From contig JAFXVY010000103.1 of NCBI GenBank assembly GCA_017534595.1, positions 1-51,331 of the forward strand: a stretch of 51,331 nucleotides of DNA, in the 5' to 3' direction. Source of the stretch: Ruminococcus sp. (GTDB lineage Bacteria; Bacillota; Clostridia; Oscillospirales; Ruminococcaceae). The notes below the pieces were generated by a model that did no database searches, had not been told where the DNA came from, and worked only from the letters and a program-made list of their open reading frames with translations. This document shows positions 36,235 to 43,249 of this stretch, piece by piece (within the stretch, counting starts at the first letter, position 1; every line of letters begins with the position of its first letter). The translations under genes were made by a program, and so were the position numbers.

Positions 36235-36882
36235 TTATCTCAGCGAGCTGACGGCTGCGGACATATCCTGTGCCGCGAACAGATAGGAGCCGGAAACAAG
36301 GACGTTCGCCCCCGCCTCTCTGACAAGTGCGGCGGTGATGCCGTTTATGCCGCCGTCCACCTCGATGTCGAGGGGCTGCCCGAGGCTTTCGGCGATCTGC
36401 CTTACCTCGGCGATCTTGGGAAGCGTTTCGCTCATGAACTCCTGCCCGCCGAAGCCCGGCTCAACGGTCATGACGAGCACCATATCCACAAGGGGTATCA
36501 GCTCGAAGATGCTGCTCACCGGTGTAGCGGGCTTGAGAGCGAGCCCCGCCCTGACGCCGCAGCTGCGTATCTCGGCTATCGCCGCCCTGACGTCCTTCGC
36601 GGCCTCGGCGTGGATAGTTATTCCCGCCGCCCCGAGCTCGGCATAGCGCCGGATGTAGCGGATAGGCTCCGTCACCATCATGTGTACGTCTATCGGCAGC
36701 TTCGACACCCCCGCCACGCTTCGCAGCACGGGTCCCCCGAAGCTTATCGAGGGGACGAACATACCGTCCATTATATCGAAGTGCAGCCAGTCGCAGCCGG
36801 AGGCATGGGCTCTTTCGCAGTCCTCTCCGAGCCTTGCAAAGTCCGCCGACAGCAGCGAAGCCGCGATCACAGTATTTTTCAT
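36235..36882 (-). CDS. rpe: Ribulose-phosphate 3-epimerase
   Basis: The enzyme interconverts ribulose 5-phosphate and xylulose 5-phosphate in the pentose phosphate pathway. The 215-aa TIM barrel has IAASLLSADFARLGED, WLHFDIMDGMFVPSISFGGP, DVHMMVTEP, ITIHAEA, VLVMTVEPGFGGQEFM and DIEVDGGIN: the metal His/Asp and catalytic Asp residues are present. The start is the ATG 36880-36882 (MKNTVIAAS) behind AGGTGG. Twelve extra residues upstream are not conserved. Confidence 0.95.
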   Translation of the reverse strand: MKNTVIAASLLSADFARLGEDCERAHASGCDWLHFDIMDGMFVPSISFGGPVLRSVAGVSKLPIDVHMMVTEPIRYIRRYAELGAAGITIHAEAAKDVRAAIAEIRSCGVRAGLALKPATPVSSIFELIPLVDMVLVMTVEPGFGGQEFMSETLPKIAEVRQIAESLGQPLDIEVDGGINGITAALVREAGANVLVSGSYLFAAQDMSAAVSSLR

Positions 36883-36955
36883 ATTATCGACCACCTGTAT
36901 TTTATAAGTCCCCTGCAAAGAAAGGGGAACAGTTTAATTGCGCATTGACAACAGA

Positions 36956-37537
36956 TCAGCACTGCTCGTCCAGCGTGAGATCAAAGGACGGGATAAACTC
37001 CGTAAGGAAGATATCCGCCTCCTCGCAGCCGAGGCTCTTTATGAGCTCGAGAGTGCTTTTCTCGGCGGAGGCGAAATCTGCGTTGCCCATTCGCTTCTCC
37101 TCGATGCACTTTATGAGCGCCGAGAGCTTGTCCGCCGCCTTGACGAGGCGCCAGAGCTCAGCCTCCTCCTCGGTGCGGGAGAACAGCGGCTCGTACTCGC
37201 TGCGCAGATCCTCCGGCAGATAGGAGAGCATCTGCCGCTCGGCATTGTCCTCTATCTCGTTGTAGACCGACCTTATCTGCCGGTTATAGTATTTTATCGG
37301 CGTCGGGAGATCGCCGGTGATTATCTCGGTGGCGTCGTGATACATGGCGAGCAGCGCCGCCCTCTCGGCGTTGTAGCTCTTGCCGAGCCGCTTGTTGCCG
37401 ATAAGCGCAAGAGCGTGGGCGATGAACGCCGTCTCGAGAGAGTGCTCGCTTATGTTCTCGGTAATGGTGCTGCGCATAAGCGCCCAGCGGTTGATGTATT
37501 TCATCCGCGAGATCATCGCAAAGAATTTATGATCCAT
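36956..37537 (-). CDS. HD-domain 5'-deoxynucleotidase, YfbR type
   Basis: The 193-aa protein begins with the YfbR pattern FFAMISRMKYINRWALMRSTITENISEHSLETAFIAHAL and has the metal-binding His-Asp pair in MYHDATEIITGDLPTPIKYYN and the final Asp in KAADKLSAL. E. coli YfbR hydrolyses deoxynucleoside monophosphates. It has its own consensus-like promoter and lies upstream of rpe on the same strand. Confidence 0.9.
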   Translation of the reverse strand: MDHKFFAMISRMKYINRWALMRSTITENISEHSLETAFIAHALALIGNKRLGKSYNAERAALLAMYHDATEIITGDLPTPIKYYNRQIRSVYNEIEDNAERQMLSYLPEDLRSEYEPLFSRTEEEAELWRLVKAADKLSALIKCIEEKRMGNADFASAEKSTLELIKSLGCEEADIFLTEFIPSFDLTLDEQC

Positions 37538-37584
37538 ATAAGACCTCCGTCAGTATTTAGGGGGAATTATTCCCCCCGCAGTTG

Positions 37585-37613
37585 ATTATAGCACACTTTT
37601 TTATAAATGTAAA
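37585..37613 (-). promoter_or_regulatory. Sigma-A promoter of the YfbR-type gene
   Basis: On the minus strand: TTTACA (37608-37613), 17-base spacer, TATAAT (37585-37590). Confidence 0.75.
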
Positions 37614-37658
37614 GCACAGCGGGGAAAATAGTTCGCAAGACAGCTTTGCCGGCAAATA

Positions 37659-37713
37659 TTTCACCCGGTTTTCACATTCGCTTTAGGTTAGATTAAGCTT
37701 GGTGCTTTATACT
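37659..37713 (+). promoter_or_regulatory. Candidate activator-dependent promoter of the beta-helix lipoprotein
   Basis: TATACT at 37708-37713 is a fair -10 box, but nothing like TTGACA lies 17 bases upstream. Instead TTTCAC is repeated with an 11-bp period (37659-37664 and 37670-37675), with a degenerate third unit near 37681. Direct repeats at 11 bp are typical of OmpR/PhoB-type activator sites. Confidence 0.4.
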
Positions 37714-37759
37714 GAGTATAACAACAGGAGCAAGAGAGCTCCGGAACGGAGGAACGGAT

Positions 37760-39082
37760 ATGAAAAACATAGCAAGAAATACAGCGACTTTACTGGCAGC
37801 GATAATTATGTCCCTCACGGCTGCGGGATGCAGCACGAACGATACGGCCTCGACCGAGGCGGCGGCAAATACGGCGGCGGCTTCGGCCACGGTCAGCACA
37901 TCGAAGTCCGCAGCGTCGGCGGAGACAAATGCGGCGGTGGCGGCGGCAAGCTCGACAGCGGCGGTGAACACTGACACCGGGGAAAGCGACCTCTTCACCA
38001 AGCGCGACCTCGAGCAGACCGCCGACACCTCCGACGCGCAGACGATCACCCTCTCCGACGGAAAGACGGTGGAGATCACCGAGGCCGGAGTCTATGTCCT
38101 CACCGGGACGGCAGTTAACTGCACGGTAAAGGTGGATGCCGACAACGAATCCAAGGTGCAGCTGGTGCTCGACGGCGTGAGCATAACAAACGACAGCACC
38201 CCGGCGATCTACGTCGTGAGCTGCGACAAGTGCTTCATAACCACCGCCGAGGGCAGCACCAATACCCTCAGCGTCACCGGGAACTTCACCGCCGACGGCG
38301 ACACCAACACCGACGCGGTCATCTTCGCCAAGGACGATATTGTTCTCAACGGCACGGGTACCCTCGAGATCACCTCGAACAACGGCAACGGCATCTCCGG
38401 CAAGGACGACATCAAGTTCACCGGCGGCACATACGTGATAAAGAGCGCCAAGGACGCGATCGAGGCCAATGAGTCGATACTCGTTTCCGACGGAAGCTTT
38501 ACGGTAAACACCAGCAAGGACGGTCTCCACGCCGAGAACGACGAGGACGACACCACCGGCTCGATAGTCATAACCGGCGGCAGCTTCACGGTCAATGCCA
38601 AGAGCGACGCGATACAGGCCGCGACATACGTTCAGATCGACGGCGGCAGCTTTGAGATCACCGCCTCCGAAGGCATCGAGGCGACAGGCATCGTCATCAA
38701 CGGCGGAGATATCAGCATCTCGGCCTCCGACGACGGTGTGAACGCCGCTCAGAAGAGCAAGAGCTACGGCACTCCTGCCTTTGAGATGAACGGCGGTACC
38801 CTCACGATAGTGATGGGCTCGGGCGACACCGACGCCGTCGACGCCAACGGCAACGTTACCGTGAACGGCGGCACGATAGACATTACCACCTCCCTCGTCG
38901 GCACTGCCGAATCCTTCGACTATGACGGCACTGCGACCTATAACGGCGGGACGATAATCATAAACGGCTCAGAGGTCGATTCCATACCCCAGTCCTCCAT
39001 GCCCGGCGGCGGCATGGGAGGCATGGGAGGCATGGGCGGAATGAACGACATGGGCGGCCGGGGCGGACGCGGCTGGTTCTGA
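37760..39082 (+). CDS. Lipoprotein with beta-helix carbohydrate-binding domain (Cthe_2159-like)
   Basis: The 440-aa protein has a lipobox signal (ending LTAAGC, residues 1-24), a Thr/Ala/Ser-rich linker (about 25-75), and a right-handed beta-helix of about 300 residues. The helix is built from repeated turns such as SIVITGGSFTVNAKSDAIQA, VQIDGGSFEITASEGIEA, IVINGGDISISASDDGVNA. The tail is Gly/Met/Arg-rich (GGGMGGMGGMGGMN). The GG-x-[FY/I]-x-I repeats and Asp-rich turns fit the Cthe_2159 family, which binds polygalacturonate and calcium. The start has GGAGG nine bases upstream. In other gut Clostridia such genes neighbour polyphosphate-polymerase genes; here ppk is 4 kb away. Confidence 0.85.
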   Translation: MKNIARNTATLLAAIIMSLTAAGCSTNDTASTEAAANTAAASATVSTSKSAASAETNAAVAAASSTAAVNTDTGESDLFTKRDLEQTADTSDAQTITLSDGKTVEITEAGVYVLTGTAVNCTVKVDADNESKVQLVLDGVSITNDSTPAIYVVSCDKCFITTAEGSTNTLSVTGNFTADGDTNTDAVIFAKDDIVLNGTGTLEITSNNGNGISGKDDIKFTGGTYVIKSAKDAIEANESILVSDGSFTVNTSKDGLHAENDEDDTTGSIVITGGSFTVNAKSDAIQAATYVQIDGGSFEITASEGIEATGIVINGGDISISASDDGVNAAQKSKSYGTPAFEMNGGTLTIVMGSGDTDAVDANGNVTVNGGTIDITTSLVGTAESFDYDGTATYNGGTIIINGSEVDSIPQSSMPGGGMGGMGGMGGMNDMGGRGGRGWF

Positions 39083-39118
39083 TCCGCAAACAAAATGCCT
39101 TTTTCTTCTCCCCTTTTA

Positions 39119-39309
39119 GGCAACACCGCACAACCATTGTGCGTCAGACGCGCGCAAGCTCAATAAAGTTGAGCTGAGATTTTTCGTCAGATTGCCTAAA
39201 TTCGACGCCGCCTTGCTGGCGCAAGGCAAGGAGAATTTGGGTTATATGACGGAAAATATGCAAGCGGATGATGTACAAAGGCGTTAGCCGGTGGTTGTGC
39301 GGTGTTGCC
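39119..39309. mobile_element. MITE-like element with perfect terminal inverted repeats
   Basis: The 191-bp element is bounded by GGCAACACCGCACAACCA (39119-39136) and its exact complement TGGTTGTGCGGTGTTGCC (39292-39309), and flanked on both sides by TTTA (39115-39118, 39310-39313), a likely target duplication. Inside lie a hairpin GCCTTGC-TGGC-GCAAGGC (39210-39227), nested in an outer stem CCTAAATTC/GAATTTGGG, and a small hairpin AGCTCAA/TTGAGCT. It carries no transposase. It is inserted between the lipoprotein stop and its terminator. A second copy starts at 51182. Confidence 0.88.
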
Positions 39310-39327
39310 TTTATATCCCCCTAAAGA

Positions 39328-39363
39328 AGCTCTCTGCGGAAGATCACCGGAGAGGGCTTTTTT
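39328..39363 (+). terminator. Terminator downstream of the beta-helix lipoprotein gene
   Basis: AGCTCTCTGCGG ... CCGGAGAGGGCT is followed by TTTTTTCG. The MITE-like element separates it from the gene it presumably served. Confidence 0.65.
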
Positions 39364-39444
39364 CGTGTCATCCGCATTTTTGCATATAGTCAAGCTTGCT
39401 CTAAAACGTTTTATACATCTTTCGTACATCTTTTACAAAAACAG

Positions 39445-39473
39445 TTGACAGACAGGCTCAAATATGGTATAAT
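39445..39473 (+). promoter_or_regulatory. Consensus sigma-A promoter of the EAL gene
   Basis: TTGACA (39445-39450), 17-base spacer, TATAAT (39468-39473), a perfect consensus match. Confidence 0.85.
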
Positions 39474-39511
39474 ATCTAATAATTTATTATTGGGGAAAGG
39501 AGGTATGCAAG

Positions 39512-41580
39512 TTGGATAAGAACCTGAGACTTCTCAGCGAGTTCATAGAGGCCGCTTCGTCCGCAGAGAACGAGAACACTCTCGAGCAGAAGATCGAAGC
39601 CTGCCGTGCGCTCATCGGCTCCGGCGGTGTGGATCCCGAGCTGGTCAGCCTGTCGGAAAAGATATTCGAGCTCGGCAAGAAGTTCGTAACGGTGCGCAGC
39701 TCCGCAGCCTCCGAGCTTGAGAAGCTCACCCTCGAAGAGCGCATAGAGCTTGAACAGGTCGAGAAGATCATCGACGAGAACCGCCTGACCTATCACTTCC
39801 AGCCGATAGTCAGCGCGGCGGACGGCTCCATATATTCCTACGAGGCGCTGATGCGTCCTATCGGGGCTCCGCTGATCTCGCCTTACCATATCCTTAAATA
39901 TGCCGCTCTTACCAACCGCCTCGCGGATATCGAGCGGGCTACCTTCTTAAACGTCCTGAACTATATCGACAAGGAGCTCTCCCGCTTCATGGGGAGAATG
40001 GTGTTCATCAACAGCATACCGAACATAGTGCTTCCCGTCAAGGATAAGGAAACTATCGAGGAGCTGCTCATCAAGCACGCGGACACCGCGGTCATCGAGA
40101 TGACCGAGCAGGCCGAGCTCGACGAGAGCAGGATCGAAGCCATAAAGTCCCATTACCACACCCTTAACGTGCGTATAGCGATCGACGACTACGGCACAGG
40201 CTATTCCAACGTCAAGAACCTGCTCGACTATATGCCGAATTACGTCAAGATCGACCGTTCGCTGCTCTCCGAGATACAGAACAGCAGCAAGAAGCGGCAT
40301 TTCGTGCGCGATATAATCGACTTCTGCCACGACAACAGCATCCTTGCTCTTGCAGAGGGCGTTGAGACCTCGGAGGAACTGAGAACGGTCATTCTGCTCG
40401 GTGTCGATCTGATACAGGGCTATTACACCGCGAGGCCGTCTGCGGAGGTCATAGAGAAGATCAGCGATGAGGTCATCGCCGAGATACTGCGCTACCGCGA
40501 CGAGCTTTCGGACGGTATCGCCAGCAAGCAGTATGTTGCCGAGGCGGGCGAGAGAGTTCAGCTCGACCCGCTGGTGCGCGAGGGAGTTTCCGCGGTGCTT
40601 GTCGGCAAGGGCTTCCCCGAGGGAGCGGAGGTCACAGTCTGCGGTTCGCCGTCCTCCGACACGCCTGTCAGCATAATCTGTGCCACCGGCTTCAAGGGTA
40701 CGCTCACCATCGACTCGGTAAGGCTGCTGTCGCTGAGGCAGCGCCCCTGCATCTCCCTTTCCGAGGGCTGCGACGTAACGCTTCGGATAGTCGGCGAGAA
40801 CCGGCTGGTCAGCGGCGGCATACAGGTGCCGTTCAGGTCGAGGCTCGAGATCATCGGAAACGGTGCGCTCTACATCAAGCTTGACAGCTCCGAATACTTC
40901 GGAATAGGCAACGATCTGTCCTCCAAGCACGGAGACATCGTATTCTCCCATAACAGCATGATGACGATCGACGCCTACGGTCAGAGGGGTGTGGCGATCG
41001 GCTCCGGCAACGGCGGCAACATCGAGATCAACAGCGGAAAGTACCTCATCAAGCTCCAGGGCAGCTACAGTGTGGGTGTGGGAGCATTTGCGAAGCCTGT
41101 TAATCTGACGGTACAGAACTGCGATCTCCAGACGAAGATCAGTGCTGCGAAGAGTGCGGCGCTGGGCTCCCTTTACAGCTCGGCGAACATCCACCTCACG
41201 GGTGCGAGCTTCCGCAGCTATCTCACCGGGCTTACGGCTGTTGCCATGGGCACGCCTGACGGTGAGAGCTCAAAGGTGCTTGTAGACAACTGCAACGTCA
41301 CGATAGAGATCAGTGCCGACGAGCTGACAGCGGTAGGAGCCCTTTCGGGCGACTCCGAGATCAGCATAACCAAGGCGAGCTTCAACGTCACGGCCACGGG
41401 GCACAAGGCGCTGGCCTCGGCGGCATGGAGGACAAGACCTCTTTCAGCTCCGTAAATGCCGATGTATCGGTAGACCTCATCACCGAACTTGACGCTTTCA
41501 CCTTTGCCCCCCCGGAGAACATCCGGACAGTCGGCGGGCGCTGCGCGTTCACCGTAAACGGAAAGGAATGTCAGCCTTAA
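39512..41580 (+). CDS. EAL-domain c-di-GMP phosphodiesterase fused to a beta-helix-like tail (frameshifted near the end)
   Basis: Residues about 90-325 form an EAL domain with the catalytic set intact: E111-A-L, N167, E196, D225-D226 (DDYGTGYSN), K246, E282 and Q302. It should cleave c-di-GMP. Residues about 360-689 are repeated short turns ending in G (LEIIGNGALYIKL, DIVFSHNSMMTIDAYGQRGVAIGSGNGGNIEINSGK), like pectate-lyase-type beta-helices. No signal or membrane segment is seen, so both parts are cytoplasmic. The start is TTG at 39512 behind AAAGGAGG. The frame stops at 41455; adding one G to the run at 41398-41401 restores it to 41580 (TGAQGAGLGGMEDKTSF, 689 aa). Confidence 0.85.
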
Positions 41581-41622
41581 AACGCTGTGACCCTGTTTAT
41601 TGGGTCACGGCGTTTGTTGTTT
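41581..41622 (+). terminator. Terminator of the EAL gene
   Basis: AACGCTGTGACCC ... GGGTCACGGCGTT followed by TGTTGTTTG starts directly at the restored stop codon (41578-41580). This supports the frame-corrected end of the gene. Confidence 0.8.
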
Positions 41623-41689
41623 GCCGCTCGGGCGAGTAATACTCGCCCAAACACACATCCTGCGTAAGCCGCACGGAGCTGTCGGCGCT

Positions 41690-41835
41690 GCGGTCATTTG
41701 TCCCCATTACTACGCGGAGATACAGAAAGCGCTGTGCCCTTTGCTTCTCGGGCACAGCGCCTTGTTTGTATTGTATTAACAGTGCCTGCGGGGCTCTGCC
41801 GCCTTGACTCCATTTCGCTGCCGCGTTTGGGTCAG
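41690..41835. repeat. Composite repeat, copy 4 (short)
   Basis: CGGAGATACAGAAAGCGCTGTGCCC ... GGGCACAGCGCC and TTGTTTGTATTG match copy 3 (29945-30000), followed by GTGCCTGCGGGGCTCTGCC and CCTTGACTCCATTTCGCTGCCGCGTTTGG as at the end of copy 2. The hairpin could end the minus-strand gene at 41841. No gene is seen in 41623-41840. Confidence 0.7.
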
Positions 41836-41840
41836 CCGTC

Positions 41841-42185
41841 TCAGAGTATGATCCCTACCTTCGCCAACGCCTTCTTCAGCGTTTCTTCATCAAGCTCATA
41901 GTACCCGCTCTTGTCAGTCCTCCGCTCATGCTCCACCCGCGTGAACATTACATAGTTCTCACTCAGATCTTCATTCGTGTAGATGTGCGCCATGATGTAT
42001 TGGTTCTTAACGGCATAGTAGTTCACCGGGCTGAGCTTGAGTATCGCTTTGCCGTCCCGCGACATATCCGCAAGGAGATCGGAAAAGTCAGTGTCCACAT
42101 AGCTTATCTGCCGGCATTTCATCCCCTTGACCTTCTGCTTTACCGGAGACTCCGCCTCCGTACTCTTCTTTTTGAAAAACAGCAT
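41841..42185 (-). CDS. Small protein of unknown function
   Basis: The 114-aa soluble protein (MLFFKKKSTEAESPVKQKVKGMK...) has no recognised domain. It is rich in charged residues and Tyr, with a pattern of alternating strands and a C-terminal helix (DEETLKKALAKVGIIL). The start is the ATG 42183-42185, eight bases after GGGGGAG. The GTG nine bases upstream overlaps that site. It has its own promoter, divergent from the alpha/beta hydrolase gene. Confidence 0.7.
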   Translation of the reverse strand: MLFFKKKSTEAESPVKQKVKGMKCRQISYVDTDFSDLLADMSRDGKAILKLSPVNYYAVKNQYIMAHIYTNEDLSENYVMFTRVEHERRTDKSGYYELDEETLKKALAKVGIIL

Positions 42186-42222
42186 ACCCTGCACTCCCCC
42201 TCAGCCGGAATATTCTGTGTAT

Positions 42223-42251
42223 ATAATACCACAACCCGCCCCAAACGTCAA
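42223..42251 (-). promoter_or_regulatory. Sigma-A promoter of the 41841-42185 gene
   Basis: On the minus strand: TTGACG (42246-42251), 17-base spacer, TATTAT (42223-42228). Its -35 box is only nine bases from the -35 box of the divergent hydrolase promoter. Confidence 0.65.
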
Positions 42252-42260
42252 CCGCCGCGC

Positions 42261-42289
42261 TTGACTTTATTGCAGAAAAAAGTTATAAT
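42261..42289 (+). promoter_or_regulatory. Sigma-A promoter of the alpha/beta hydrolase gene
   Basis: TTGACT (42261-42266), 17-base spacer, TATAAT (42284-42289). Transcription would start near 42296. Confidence 0.75.
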
Positions 42290-42327
42290 ATAGAGGAAAT
42301 TAAATTATCCTGACGGAAGGTGATCTT

Positions 42328-43200
42328 ATTAAAAGCTACGGTACCCTTGCAAGGGTCGGAGATACCGAGATAAATGTTTGTTCCGAGGGCTCCGGGTCTC
42401 CCGTTATCGTCTTTATGGCGGGCTCCGGTATAGGCTGCCCGGCGCTCGAATACAAGCCCCTCTGGTTCCGGATGTCAAGCAAGTACAGGATAGCCGTGAT
42501 CGAAAAGGCCGGCTACGGTCTCAGCGGTAAGGCCTGCACCGAAAGGACAGTTCAAAACCTCGCGGAGGAGAGCCGCGCAGCACTCAGAGCCGTGGGCATC
42601 GAGCCGCCCTATATACTGGCTCCCCACTCCTATTCCGGGTTCGAGGCGATCTGGTGGGCGAACACCTATCCCGATGAAGTGAAGGCTGTGCTGGGGATAG
42701 ATATGGGCTTCCCGAATATGATGAAGGCTCAGGCCGGGGAGATACCCGCCGAAAAGAAGAAGGCCATGGTCGATAAGTCGAGGGCGCTGATGCAGAGGAT
42801 CGCCAAGCGCGGTATGCTCGACAGGCTGACCCGCAGCCGCACCGTCAACGCCTCGGGTCTGCTCAGCGGCATCGAGCTTACCGATGAGGAAAAGCAGACC
42901 TACGAAGAGGTCTATTATAAAAACGTCACCAGCGAGGCTGTGTTTGAGGAGGCTATGCTCGCAGAGGCCAACGCCGAAGCTGCCGACAGCACGGGTATCC
43001 TTTCCTGCCTCGCCTGCTTCGCGGTCAGCAGGATGAAATCCCCGGTAAAGAGCCTGACATGGCAGCAGGCCGCCAAGGACTACGCCGCTCTCTGCGGCGC
43101 GGAGATACACCTGCTCGACGCCGACCATTTTCTCTACGCCAAGCACCCCGGGAGCGTAGCCGGGCTGTTTTTGAAGTTCTTACAGAAACAGGGGCTGTGA
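42328..43200 (+). CDS. Alpha/beta hydrolase with a probable ATT start codon
   Basis: The protein (about 290 aa) has the alpha/beta-hydrolase core: oxyanion strand VIVFMAGSGIGCP, nucleophile elbow APHSYSGFEA (Ser) and catalytic His in LDADHFLYAKHPG. The first ATG in frame (42415) lies inside the oxyanion strand and would remove the first beta strands. Upstream in-frame codons GTLARVGDTEINVCSEGSG look like the missing strands. The only site with a good ribosome binding sequence (AGGTGATC, 42318-42325) is ATT at 42328. There is no ATG, GTG or TTG between. Databases probably annotate it from 42415. The substrate is unknown; ppk follows. Confidence 0.8.
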   Translation: MKSYGTLARVGDTEINVCSEGSGSPVIVFMAGSGIGCPALEYKPLWFRMSSKYRIAVIEKAGYGLSGKACTERTVQNLAEESRAALRAVGIEPPYILAPHSYSGFEAIWWANTYPDEVKAVLGIDMGFPNMMKAQAGEIPAEKKKAMVDKSRALMQRIAKRGMLDRLTRSRTVNASGLLSGIELTDEEKQTYEEVYYKNVTSEAVFEEAMLAEANAEAADSTGILSCLACFAVSRMKSPVKSLTWQQAAKDYAALCGAEIHLLDADHFLYAKHPGSVAGLFLKFLQKQGL

Positions 43201-43249
43201 CAGTCTGCCGGAGGGCAGGCGCTTAAACTTTACCGTCTGAGGTGAGGAT

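Noticed and set aside
38992-39082. Gly/Met-rich tail of the beta-helix lipoprotein as a frameshift artefact
   Set aside because: The frame is continuous to a stop before the MITE-like element, and such GGMGG tails are common in this protein family.
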